Source: Cohnella rhizoplanae (GTDB lineage: Bacteria; Bacillota; Bacilli; Paenibacillales; Paenibacillaceae). Taken from it: a DNA stretch of 64,000 bases. Positions 42,190-55,175 of this stretch are shown piece after piece. Made by a program: the position numbers and the translations under genes. The first letter of the stretch is position 1. The number at the start of each line of letters is the position of its first letter. The DNA is taken from assembly GCF_948329515.1 (NCBI RefSeq), contig NZ_CAOJCN010000002.1, positions 1 to 64,000 of the forward strand, written 5' to 3'. A model generated the notes under the pieces. The model was not told the DNA's origin. It saw only the letters and a list, made by a program, of their open reading frames with translations, and did no database searches.

Positions 42190-42786
42190 ATGGAGACGAC
42201 GACCGAACGGAGACCGACCGACCGGCGCAAGCAGGTGCTCGAAGCGGCCTCGCGCTCGTTTGCGGCATTCGGCTACAAGGCGACGACGATGGACCAAGTG
42301 GCTAAGACCGCCGGCGTGGGCAAAGGGACGATCTATACCTTTTTCGCCAACAAAGAGGAGCTGTTCGAGCAGATCGTGAAGGATCTGATCGCCGAGCTCA
42401 AGGCTGTCGCCGAGCGGACGCTCGATCCCGCGCTTCCTTTTGCCGACAATCTGCTGAACATTCTTCAGCGTGTACTGGCTTACCGCGACCGGCATGGGCT
42501 AGTCGTGAAGCTTTCTCAGGAGGTCAAGGAATTCGGCACCCCGATGGCGAACGGCGGTCTGGAGTCGGTCGAACGCTCGATCATCGCTTATATCGCGGGT
42601 CACGTGAGCGCGGCGATCGAGAAAGGCGAGCTTAGGGCGTCGGATCCGTCGCTGACGGCATACATGATGCTCAAGATGTATCTGGCGCTTACCGCGGAGG
42701 GCGGGCATCTGCATACGCCGCTGGATGGGGAGCGGGTGCTCGCGAGCTTCCGATTCTATTGCTTGGAGGGATTGGCGGTACGCTGA
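42190..42786 (+). CDS. TetR family transcriptional regulator
   Basis: 198 residues. The helix-turn-helix at about 10-60 reads QVLEAASRSFAAFGYKATTM then GVGKGTIYTFFANKEELFEQ, typical TetR. The C-terminal ligand domain is not assignable. The ATG at 42190 has AAGGAGG at 6-7 nt. It precedes the YhgE/Pip gene by 99 bp, and both promoters carry the same 23-bp inverted repeat, so it very likely represses itself and yhgE. Confidence 0.9.
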   Translation: METTTERRPTDRRKQVLEAASRSFAAFGYKATTMDQVAKTAGVGKGTIYTFFANKEELFEQIVKDLIAELKAVAERTLDPALPFADNLLNILQRVLAYRDRHGLVVKLSQEVKEFGTPMANGGLESVERSIIAYIAGHVSAAIEKGELRASDPSLTAYMMLKMYLALTAEGGHLHTPLDGERVLASFRFYCLEGLAVR

Positions 42787-42809
42787 TCGCTTCTTTTTTT
42801 GAACGGAAG

Positions 42810-42832
42810 TGACCGAATGAGGAAAATGGTCA
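42810..42832. promoter_or_regulatory. Operator before the YhgE/Pip gene (copy 2)
   Basis: TGACC-N13-GGTCA, overlapping the -35 position of a promoter whose -10 is TATGAT (42834-42839). Binding here would block RNA polymerase. Confidence 0.65.
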
Positions 42833-42885
42833 GTATGATTTGTGCAAACGATAAATAAGCGAACATATATCAAGGAGAGATGGTC

Positions 42886-44991
42886 ATGAATCGATTCAAG
42901 ACGGCCGGCGGCGTCATATCCGGCGAATTCCGAAGGTTGACGGGCAGCAAGATGGCCATGATCTCGATCCTGGGCCTGGCGCTCATCCCGCTCATGTACA
43001 GCGGCATGCTGATCGGCGCGTTCTGGGACCCTTACGGCAAGCTGGACGCGATGCCGGTCGCGGTCGTCAACGAGGACAAGGGCGCGGCGCTGAACGGGGA
43101 AAAGCTGACCGTGGGCGGCGACCTGGTGGAGGAGCTCAAGAAAAACGAGGCGTTCAAATGGGTGTTCACCGACGAAGAGGACGCGATGGACGGACTCGCG
43201 GATCATCGTTATTCGCTGGCGTTCGTCCTGCCGGAGGATTTCTCCGAGAAGACGGCGACGCTGCAGGACGAGGCGCCTCAGCAGGCGAACGTTCAATATT
43301 ACGTGGACGACGGTTGGAACTATCTGACGAGCCGGATCGGCGAATCCGCGGCGGAGAAGCTGAAGACGGACGTCGGCCGCGAGGTGACCCAGGCGTACGC
43401 CAAGACGGCGCTTGAATCGGTCGGACAAGCGGCGAGCGGATTCGGCGAGGCGGCCGAGGGCGCGCAGAAGCTCGCGGCCGGCGCCAAGGACGCGGCCGGC
43501 GGCGCGAAGACGCTGCACGATAACCTGGCGAAGCTGGCGGATGGTTCCATTAAGCTGCAGCAAGGATTCGGCAAGCTGGCGGGCGGCGCCGAGAGCCTCG
43601 AGAGTGGCGCGGGGACGCTGGCGGGCGGCGCGAAGGAGCTGGACAGCGGCCTCAAGCAGCTGGCCGCGGGCCAGGGCAAGCTGGCGGACGGGGCGAAGCA
43701 GGCGGATACGGCCGCAGGCAAGCTGGCCGTCGGTGCCGGCCAGCTTGCCGATCGCGCCGCGAAGCTGGCGACGGGCGCCGGCCAGGTCGAGGCGGGCGCG
43801 GCGCAGGTCTCCGGCGGCGCGGGACAGCTCGCCGAGGGGCTGAAGCAGTACGCGGCGGCGCACCCTGACGACGAGGCGCTGCAGAAGCTGGTCGCCGTCT
43901 CGCAGAACGTAGCGGACGGCGCCGAGCAGGCGAGCCAAGGCGCGGCAGCGGCGGCGGATGGCGCGGCGCAGTTGTCGGCCGGGCAGCGGCAGCTGGCGGA
44001 CGGCGCGGCCGAGCTGCATGCGGGCACGACGTCGCTCAGCCGGGGGATGGGGCAGTTCGCCGCGAAGCTCGGCGAAGCGGAGTCCGGCGCGGCGCGGGTG
44101 GCCGGCGGCGCGGTCAAGCTGGCCGCGGGCGCGGGCACGCTCGCGAGCGGCATCGAGAGCGCCGGCGCCGGCGCCGGCACGGTGAAGAGCGGGGCCGCGC
44201 AGCTGGCGGACGGCACGGCCTCGCTCGAGGAAGGGCTGCTGAAGCTCGAGAGCGGATCGAGCGAGCTCGGCGCCAAGCTGCAGGACGCGTCCGCGGAAGC
44301 GGGCGGCGTAAAGAGCGGGGATCGTCAGGCCGAGATGTTCGCCGATCCGGTCGGCGTCTCCGAGCACAAGCTGACCGACGTGCCGAACTACGGCACGGGC
44401 ATGGCGCCCTACTTCCTGGCGCTCGGTCTCTACGTCGGCGTCCTCATGTCGACCGTCATCCTGCCGCTTCGCGACGCCGCGGGCCGGGTGAAGAACGGCT
44501 GGACCTGGTATGCGTCCAAGCTGCTGCTGTTCGCGCCGGTCGTGCTGCTGCAGGTGGCGCTCGCGGACACCGTGCTCATCTACGGCATCGGGCTGCAGGT
44601 GCCGGACGTCGCCGCCTTCTACGGCATCAGCGCGGTCATCGCGCTGACGTACATGACGATCGTGCAGTTCCTCGTGTCGCTGGCCGATACGGTCGGCCGC
44701 TTCGTCGCCGTCGTGCTGCTCACCCTGCAGCTGGCCGCGAGCGAAGGCACGTATCCCAAGGAGCTGCTCCCGCACTGGCTGCAGGCGGTCGGCGAGTGGA
44801 TGCCGATGACGCACGCGATCGAAGCGCTGCGGCTGGCGCTGGCCGGACGTTCGGGCGCGCTGATCGGGGAGCAGCTGCTGGACCTGGCGATGTTCGCCGC
44901 GGTCTTCGTTGCGCTGACGCTCGGGCTGTTCGCCATGCGGAGCCGCAAGATCAAGCCGGATCCGGCGCAGCTGGACACGCTGCAAGTTTAA
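42886..44991 (+). CDS. YhgE/Pip-family membrane protein
   Basis: 701 residues. One N-terminal helix (MISILGLALIPLMYSGMLIG), an extracellular part, then about 330 residues of 7- and 11-mer repeats of the kind KLAxGAxxLxxGA forming a long helical stalk, and a five-helix C-terminal module resembling ABC-2 permeases. Relatives include B. subtilis YhgE and lactococcal phage infection protein Pip; some are linked to type VII secretion. It may act as an efflux or export component induced through TetR. The start at 42886 has AAGGAGAG upstream; the ATG at 42880 abuts that site. Confidence 0.88.
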   Translation: MNRFKTAGGVISGEFRRLTGSKMAMISILGLALIPLMYSGMLIGAFWDPYGKLDAMPVAVVNEDKGAALNGEKLTVGGDLVEELKKNEAFKWVFTDEEDAMDGLADHRYSLAFVLPEDFSEKTATLQDEAPQQANVQYYVDDGWNYLTSRIGESAAEKLKTDVGREVTQAYAKTALESVGQAASGFGEAAEGAQKLAAGAKDAAGGAKTLHDNLAKLADGSIKLQQGFGKLAGGAESLESGAGTLAGGAKELDSGLKQLAAGQGKLADGAKQADTAAGKLAVGAGQLADRAAKLATGAGQVEAGAAQVSGGAGQLAEGLKQYAAAHPDDEALQKLVAVSQNVADGAEQASQGAAAAADGAAQLSAGQRQLADGAAELHAGTTSLSRGMGQFAAKLGEAESGAARVAGGAVKLAAGAGTLASGIESAGAGAGTVKSGAAQLADGTASLEEGLLKLESGSSELGAKLQDASAEAGGVKSGDRQAEMFADPVGVSEHKLTDVPNYGTGMAPYFLALGLYVGVLMSTVILPLRDAAGRVKNGWTWYASKLLLFAPVVLLQVALADTVLIYGIGLQVPDVAAFYGISAVIALTYMTIVQFLVSLADTVGRFVAVVLLTLQLAASEGTYPKELLPHWLQAVGEWMPMTHAIEALRLALAGRSGALIGEQLLDLAMFAAVFVALTLGLFAMRSRKIKPDPAQLDTLQV

Positions 44992-45024
44992 ATATATCGT
45001 CGCCGGCTGCCTTGGCATCGGCAT

Positions 45025-45071
45025 AGAGCGATACCCGTGCGCCTAGAGCGGTCGGGTATCGCTCTTTTTTT
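45025..45071 (+). terminator. Terminator of the TetR/YhgE unit
   Basis: AGAGCGATACCCG (45025-45037) pairs perfectly with CGGGTATCGCTCT (45053-45065), then a T-run. Confidence 0.9.
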
Positions 45072-45226
45072 GATGCGGCGGGGTCCCGGTACGCTTCGTT
45101 TTATTGCGACTAATGTCCCGATTTTTCGCGTTTTTATTCATTTCGGGGACGAGCGAGCCGTTATTGATAATAAGACTGTCCATTTTGCCGATAACGCAAT
45201 ACATGATTAGGAGGAACAAACACAAG

Positions 45227-47467
45227 ATGATGATGACCCAAAGACCGCCGCGACGCCGTACCGGAAGACTCGGCCGGATGACGGCGGCGCTTCTGGCCGC
45301 ACTGTTGATCTCGGGATTGCTCGGCTCCATGGGGGCCGCTTGGGCCGCCGCGACGGTGACCTCCGTCAAGCTCGACGAGCTGAGCGCCAGCGAGAAGACG
45401 ATATACGTCGACGACGTTTCGCTGAACCTGATGATGTGGGCGACCACGACAGACAGCTCCAGCGGAGGCAGCACGACGACCAACGTGACGAACGACGCGA
45501 CCTGGGTATCCTCCAACTCGGCCGTCGCCGTCAGCAAGGGCGTGGTCACCGCGACGGGCGAGGCGAACAACGTCGTCGTCACGGGCAAGTACCAAGGCTA
45601 TTCGGCCAGCGTGACGCTGACCGCGAAGTACCGTTATTCAGCGCTGAAGCTGCGCGAAGCGGGTAAGACGACGGACGCCGCCGATAAGATGGAAGTCACG
45701 GTCGGCCAGGATATCGCGCTCGAAGCTTACGGCGTGAACGGCAGCGATTCGGATGACCTGTCCGATAAGGCGACCTGGACCTCCTCGGAGACGTCCGTGG
45801 TGAGCGTCGACAAAGGCGAACTTACGATTAAAGCCGCCGGCAAGACGACGATCACGGCGAAGTATCAAGGGCGCACCGACACGATCGAACTGACCGTCAT
45901 TTCGCCTTATAAGTCCATGTCGATCGCGGACAAAGAAGGAGTCAAGGGCCCGTTCGAAATGCAGGTCGGCGAAGCGGCCAAGCCGCTCGTCGCGAGCGCG
46001 CTGAAAACCACCAGCGGGAATGAAACGGTTACCGACAAAGCGACCTGGAAAAGCAGCAACGAAGCCGTGGCGACCGTGGACGAAGACGGCAAGGTTACGC
46101 CGGTGGCCGCGGGTACCGCGACGATCACCGCGACCTACCTTGGCGTGACCGCTACGGCCGTCGTGGCCGTGCGCACGCCGTTCGAAGCCATTCTCTTCAC
46201 GCCCAGCGCGGCCCAGCATCTGGCCTTGTCCGGCGCGGCCGTGACGATCGCCGCGAAGACTGTGAACGGCGCCTCGACGGACACGACGCTCGCAGGCGCG
46301 CAGTGGGAGTCCACGAACCTGAACGTGATCTCCGTCAGCGGCAACGGCGCGACCGCGACCGTCACGCCGCGCGGCAAGGGCACCGCCACGGTTAAGCTCA
46401 CGTACAAGAGCGTGGTCAAGGAGCTGTCCGTGACGGTCTATCCGACGGTCAGCAAGATCGAGCTCGCCAAGGACACGCTGGACGTATACGTCGACGACAC
46501 CGGCGATCTGCCGCAGGTCAAGGGCACCGCGCTGGACGAGAGCGCGGCGGACGTCACCAAGCTCGCCAAGTGGACGTCCTCCGACAGCTCGGTCGTCAGC
46601 ATCGGCGACGACGGCAAGTGGACGGCGCTCAAGACGGGCAAGGTCACGCTGACCGCGACAGTGACTTCCGGATCCACTTTTACGGACACGCTGGAGGTCA
46701 CGGTGAGCAAAAAAGTGCTCACGCTGCTGCCGGAGCAGGATAACGTAAGCCTCATCATCGGCCAGACCGTCTCGCTGCCTAAGGTAACGGCCGTATACGA
46801 AGACGGCGACGAAGCCGATATCAGCGCGGACGTCGAATGGAAGTCCGCATCCACGAGCGTGCTCGTCAAGGATGCATCCCTCAAGGGATTGCTGGCGGTC
46901 AAGACGACGCTGACCGGCACGTACCTGAACAAGACGGTGAAGGTAACGGCTACCGTCGAGGAAGAATACGTGAGCTACGCGATCGAGCCGTCCGCGCTCT
47001 CGCTCACGCTGAACAAGACGCAGAGCGTCAAGGTGACCGGCAAGACCAAGTCAGGCAAGCTGATCAACCTGAGCTCGCGCATGGTCTGGACGTCCGAAGA
47101 CGAGACGATCGCCACCGTGAAGGGCAGCTCGGCGAGGTCCCTGGCCGAAGGCTCGACCAAGCTGACGGCGTCGTACCAAGGCAAGACGCTTAGCGTACCG
47201 GTGACCGTCAAGGCGAAGCTGACCAAGCTTACCTTGTCCGATACGTCGCTGGAGCTGGCCGTCGGCGCGACCGACTCGGTTAAGATCACGGCGATCTACG
47301 AGAACGGCAGAACGCTCGACGTGACCGCATACTCCGCCTGGACGGCTTCGTCCACCAAGGTCGCGAAGGCGACCGGAGGCATCGTCACGGCGGTCGGCAA
47401 AGGCAGCGTGACCATCAAGGCGGCCTACGGCGGCAAATCGGTCAACGTTCGCGTAAAAGTGAAGTAA
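45227..47467 (+). CDS. Secreted protein of tandem bacterial Ig-like (Big_2) domains
   Basis: 746 residues. A long signal peptide (basic MMMTQRPPRRRTGR, then MTAALLAALLISGLLGSMGA) precedes about eight Ig-like repeats of some 85 residues. Each carries WxSS-x-V, G-x-ITA-x-Y-x-G and a closing V-x-V (for example ATWKSSNEAVATVDEDGKVT). There is no enzymatic domain, LPXTG or SLH motif, so it is probably a surface scaffold or adhesin released or held by other means. The ATG at 45227 has AGGAGGAA about 11 nt upstream, and earlier in-frame ATGs have none. Confidence 0.85.
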   Translation: MMMTQRPPRRRTGRLGRMTAALLAALLISGLLGSMGAAWAAATVTSVKLDELSASEKTIYVDDVSLNLMMWATTTDSSSGGSTTTNVTNDATWVSSNSAVAVSKGVVTATGEANNVVVTGKYQGYSASVTLTAKYRYSALKLREAGKTTDAADKMEVTVGQDIALEAYGVNGSDSDDLSDKATWTSSETSVVSVDKGELTIKAAGKTTITAKYQGRTDTIELTVISPYKSMSIADKEGVKGPFEMQVGEAAKPLVASALKTTSGNETVTDKATWKSSNEAVATVDEDGKVTPVAAGTATITATYLGVTATAVVAVRTPFEAILFTPSAAQHLALSGAAVTIAAKTVNGASTDTTLAGAQWESTNLNVISVSGNGATATVTPRGKGTATVKLTYKSVVKELSVTVYPTVSKIELAKDTLDVYVDDTGDLPQVKGTALDESAADVTKLAKWTSSDSSVVSIGDDGKWTALKTGKVTLTATVTSGSTFTDTLEVTVSKKVLTLLPEQDNVSLIIGQTVSLPKVTAVYEDGDEADISADVEWKSASTSVLVKDASLKGLLAVKTTLTGTYLNKTVKVTATVEEEYVSYAIEPSALSLTLNKTQSVKVTGKTKSGKLINLSSRMVWTSEDETIATVKGSSARSLAEGSTKLTASYQGKTLSVPVTVKAKLTKLTLSDTSLELAVGATDSVKITAIYENGRTLDVTAYSAWTASSTKVAKATGGIVTAVGKGSVTIKAAYGGKSVNVRVKVK

Positions 47468-47483
47468 AGCCCCGGCTTACCGG

Positions 47484-47525
47484 AGGCCGCTCCCCGTCCG
47501 TCAAGGCGGGGGAGCGGCCTTTAAG
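47484..47525 (+). terminator. Terminator of the Ig-like protein gene
   Basis: AGGCCGCTCCCC (47484-47495) pairs with GGGGAGCGGCCT (47509-47520), then TTAAG. Confidence 0.7.
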
Positions 47526-47613
47526 CTATGCCGGGGGACCGCGAGCCTGCATAGCCGCGCGGTCTGCGTGCCATCCTGATGAGTATACGCGCGCCGGATA
47601 TTAATATAAGTAC

Positions 47614-47647
47614 GAAAAAAACGCCCGCGGTCGGATATCGCGGGCGT
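47614..47647 (-). terminator. Terminator of the SGNH hydrolase gene
   Basis: Read on the minus strand, ACGCCCGCG pairs with CGCGGGCGT and is followed by seven T. It lies 10 bases after the stop codon. Confidence 0.85.
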
Positions 47648-47656
47648 ACTGTTCAA

Positions 47657-48952
47657 TTAGGAATTAATGAATGCGGTATGCAGCTTCGGCTGGTATACGA
47701 CCTGATAGTCGAGCCCCTGGGTAATCGCCGCGAGCGGCACGTACGTTTTGCTTTCTTTGCCGACCGTCTGGAGGTACGCGGGCACGTTCAGCGGCTGCTG
47801 GACGCCGCCCACGACGATCGTCTTGGCGCCGATCGTGAGCTTGACCTCGCGGCCGTTCTGCGTAAACGTGGCGGTCTTGGTCTTATTGTCCCACTTAAGG
47901 CCTGCGCCGGTCGCGGCTGCGATGTCGCTGAGGGCGAGGAAGGTCGTGTTGCTCTTCAGCTGCGGCTTGTTCTGCGTCGCGAGCAGGTTGCCTTTGACGT
48001 AGACGGCCGGAGCGGGATTCGCGGACTTGTCCGAAGGCGCGACCTCGGTATAGGCCGGCCAGACCGGCGTCGCGAACGCGCGGGCGAACGCTTCGTATCC
48101 CGACTGCGTCGGGTGAATGTCGTTAATGCCGAACACCGGGCTGAAATGCGTGTACTGCGCTTCCTTGCCCAGGAAGACGGAGCCGATATGCACGATGTCG
48201 ACTTGAACGCCTTCGGCGGCGAGGCCGGTCTTCACCTCGTCCAGCTTGGCGCTAAGCTTGGCGATCGAGGCATTCAAAGCGCCGTACAGCGATTCGCCGA
48301 CGATCTTGGATACGGGCGAATACTGATCGGCGACTTCGATGCGCGCCTGGGGCGCGAGCTGGCGGACGGTGCGCAGGTTGGCTTGCAGTTCTTCTGCATA
48401 ATTATTCAGTTTCTCGTTAAAAGCGGTATCGAAGGCGGCAAGCGCGTCGCTTCCGGTCTTGCCGACGAGATCGCGGACGAGGGCGGCGAAGTCGTTGCCT
48501 CCGATCGTCAGGGTAACCAGGTCGGCTCCGGCCAGGCTGTCCCGAAGCTGGGGCGCCCTCGCGGCCACCGCATCGGCCTGCGCCTTGGCCGCCGGGTCAT
48601 AAGCGGCATAATCCTGAAGCTCGTCGGCGGTCAGCTTGCGGCCTGCCGCAGCGCCCTCCAGCAGCTTGGTCAGCCCGGCGCTCTGCAGGCCGAGCGCGCC
48701 GTAGTTATCGAGCTCGGCGCGTCCGTGCAGCAGAGCGTTCACATATAACCGGTCCGCATAACCGTAGACGTCTGCGGCGCGGGTGACGCCGGGCTCGTAG
48801 CCCAAGGTGATAGAGTCGCCGATCGAGACGATTCTGAATGCGTCGTGCGAGCCTTGGGGCTGGGCTTCCGCGGCGGATGCCGCCGTCGGCAGCGCGCCTG
48901 CGGCGAGGCCGAGCAGCAGGGCCGCGGAGCGGCGTTTAAGCTTGCTGGACAT
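47657..48952 (-). CDS. Secreted SGNH/GDSL hydrolase with copper-amine-oxidase-N-like domain
   Basis: 431 residues. The signal peptide AALLLGLAAGALPTAASAAE precedes the SGNH domain: block I VSIGDSITLG (nucleophile Ser), block III TIGGNDF, block V INDIHPTQSGYEAF with the Asp-His pair. From about residue 320 there is a copper amine oxidase N-terminal-like domain (TTFLALSDIAAATGAGLKWD, then TYVPLAAITQGLDYQVVY), which in Paenibacillaceae secreted enzymes often serves as a wall-associated module. It is probably an esterase or lipase. The start at 48952 has GGAGG 8 nt upstream. Confidence 0.9.
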   Translation of the reverse strand: MSSKLKRRSAALLLGLAAGALPTAASAAEAQPQGSHDAFRIVSIGDSITLGYEPGVTRAADVYGYADRLYVNALLHGRAELDNYGALGLQSAGLTKLLEGAAAGRKLTADELQDYAAYDPAAKAQADAVAARAPQLRDSLAGADLVTLTIGGNDFAALVRDLVGKTGSDALAAFDTAFNEKLNNYAEELQANLRTVRQLAPQARIEVADQYSPVSKIVGESLYGALNASIAKLSAKLDEVKTGLAAEGVQVDIVHIGSVFLGKEAQYTHFSPVFGINDIHPTQSGYEAFARAFATPVWPAYTEVAPSDKSANPAPAVYVKGNLLATQNKPQLKSNTTFLALSDIAAATGAGLKWDNKTKTATFTQNGREVKLTIGAKTIVVGGVQQPLNVPAYLQTVGKESKTYVPLAAITQGLDYQVVYQPKLHTAFINS

Positions 48953-49307
48953 GGGGTTCTCCTCCCGAAGGCGGGCTGCGGGGTCAGCCAAACATTGATT
49001 ATCGCCTTCATAAAAATATTAAATTGCCATGGCGGATGCGGTAATGTTAAAATAGCATAACAATAAAAATGAATATTTATTAGTTTTACACGAATTTTCG
49101 AAGCAAATTCCGAACGATTTCCCGTTTCCTCGCCGTTTTCCTTCGACTATTCGGGCGTTAATGCGCTGCCAATAATATTGTAGCAGATCATATTATTCCG
49201 CGCCGCATCCCGCCTGCCGTTCGCCTAACTTTATTTGCAGCGGCCGGACGCCGTCGAACCGTTGGCTCTCGACACCCTATTTTTCCTATAGAAAGGTTGC
49301 CTTCATC
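48953..49307. other. AT-rich divergent region before gltB
   Basis: This 355-bp stretch is much richer in A and T than the genes around it and must hold promoters for both the SGNH gene and gltB. I found no convincing riboswitch, T-box or GltC-type site. GAAAGG near 49291 is the gltB ribosome site. Confidence 0.4.
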
Positions 49308-53912
<4,605 letters not shown>

Positions 53913-54003
53913 CGATTTTCGCGTTATGACGACATCCGCTTACAGCGTCTGTCATGCGGAAATAGCGGGAAAATAGGGATTAAACAGATATTTAAGACCT
54001 TAA

Positions 54004-54050
54004 GATACGGAACAAAGCGATGAAAAACCGCTTTTTCCGTATCTTTTTGT
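54004..54050 (+). terminator. Terminator of gltB
   Basis: AGATACGGA pairs with TCCGTATCT and an inner AAAGCG/CGCTTT helix, followed by TTTTTG. Confidence 0.8.
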
Positions 54051-54384
54051 ATACTTAAAAGGCGTAACGCGAGCGCGTTCGAGCATGCCCGCCGATTTGG
54101 CCGAGGCAGGAAGGCCTAAGCCCTCAACCCCGCGCGACACGCGGGTTCGGCGACTTTTTGCTTAGATGTGAGGGAACCTTCCCCATCGTTCAGACCCTGC
54201 GCCGCCGACATTTTAATGTGAGACTCCGGTAGGATATGGCGGGATTTCCGGCAACCGATCGAACCGTGCGATAAAAAAAATTCGCGGACATACATCACTC
54301 GACACCCTCCGCATTCCTTGTCCTTTATAATAATGATTAGTTGAATTAGGTTTTATTTTCCAGAGAGAGGATTTTGGTGCGGAG
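54051..54384. other. Intergenic region, no confident gene
   Basis: Includes TATAAT near 54327 as a likely -10 for the small ORF that follows. A 60-codon minus frame at 54116-54298 has no ribosome site and no recognisable features and is not called. Confidence 0.4.
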
Positions 54385-54540
54385 ATGGAGAGGAAGAGGG
54401 ATCCACGCTTAGATTCGTCCGGGGAGATTCAACCCGTCGAGATTAGCATTCATACCATTCTTACCCAGCTTGGCATCGATGTCGGCAAATGGGAAGCCTT
54501 CGAACAGGAAGAAAAACGGAAACAAGGGAAAACCTTATAA
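54385..54540 (+). CDS. Small hypothetical protein, 51 residues
   Basis: MERKRDPRLDSSGEIQPVEI begins a 51-residue acidic-then-basic protein with a predicted amphipathic helix (ISIHTILTQLGIDVGKWEAF). I do not recognise it. It has a TATAAT-type -10 about 60 bp upstream and a strong terminator 4 bp after the stop, so the transcription unit looks genuine. The ribosome site (GAGAGAGG, 14 nt away) is poor, which is the main doubt. It is convergent with an XRE regulator and could be its small partner, by guess only. Confidence 0.5.
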   Translation: MERKRDPRLDSSGEIQPVEISIHTILTQLGIDVGKWEAFEQEEKRKQGKTL

Positions 54541-54543
54541 AGG

Positions 54544-54583
54544 AAAAATCCCCCGTGCCGCCGAAGCGGCGCGGGGGATTTTT
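54544..54583. terminator. Bidirectional terminator
   Basis: AAAAATCCCCCG-T-GCCGC pairs with GCGGC-G-CGGGGGATTTTT around CGAA. It ends both the small ORF and the XRE gene. Confidence 0.9.
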
Positions 54584-54609
54584 CGTGAGGCTTCGCGAAA
54601 AAGCGGCGT

Positions 54610-54981
54610 TCAGCCCAGGGACCTCTCGGCCCTGATAAAAGCGATGAAACGCTTGGCTTCTTCCTTGGACAGCCGCCGGCCATCGATCGTGAGCGCGAAG
54701 CTCTCGAGCAGCTGGTCTGCATCGGAGAGCTCCAGTTGATCGGTGAACTGGCGCACCTCGGCATCTAACGTCATCTGAGGCTGGTGTGTTCTTCCCACAA
54801 GATAGTCGATCGATACGTTAAATAGATCGGCTAACTTGGTCAGCATTTCCGTGTCCGGTTCGCGTCTGTTTTTCTCGTAGTGTGAAAGTGCCGCCCTGGT
54901 AATGCCGAGGGAAGAGGATAATTCTTCTTGAGTCCAGCCGGATTGATCACGAAGATAGGCGATGCGGCTGCCAATATTCAT
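54610..54981 (-). CDS. XRE-family transcriptional regulator
   Basis: 123 residues. The helix-turn-helix at 4-58 (IGSRIAYLRDQSGWTQEELS, then LGITRAALSHYEKNRREPDT) is SinR/Xre type. The C-terminal half (FTDQLELSDADQLLESFALT) is a short helical partner or dimer region. It resembles SinR- and ImmR-like regulators rather than a phage CI with a protease domain. The ATG at 54981 has AAAGGAGG about 7 nt upstream. GATAC elements lie in its promoter (55033, 55048) and in the glycosidase/lasso promoters 6 kb away, so it is a candidate regulator of that region. Confidence 0.88.
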   Translation of the reverse strand: MNIGSRIAYLRDQSGWTQEELSSSLGITRAALSHYEKNRREPDTEMLTKLADLFNVSIDYLVGRTHQPQMTLDAEVRQFTDQLELSDADQLLESFALTIDGRRLSKEEAKRFIAFIRAERSLG

Positions 54982-55130
54982 ACGAATTCCCTCCTTTTCT
55001 CCCGTAACTTTATCATAATCGTTTGGCGATACATTTGCATTAATTGATACGAAACGTCACATTTTATCTGTAATCGCTTTTTTATACCAGTATACGTTTT
55101 GTAACCTAACGATATACATCGTCCGCAGTT

Positions 55131-55160
55131 AGGCCCTTACCTCAGAGAAGGCAAGGGCCT
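55131..55160 (-). terminator. Hairpin after the beta-helix gene
   Basis: AGGCCCTTACC pairs with GGCAAGGGCCT; there is no T-run, so termination may be partial. Confidence 0.5.
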
Positions 55161-55175
55161 GGCCGAGCGCGCGAT

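Noticed and set aside
48953-49307. T-box, glutamine riboswitch or GltC site before gltB
   Set aside because: No matching conserved segments could be read.
54116-54298. 60-codon minus-strand ORF after gltB
   Set aside because: No ribosome site, no promoter, no recognisable composition; it is likely random.
54610-54981. Prophage repressor
   Set aside because: No phage structural, integrase or lysis genes are nearby; a stand-alone XRE regulator fits better.
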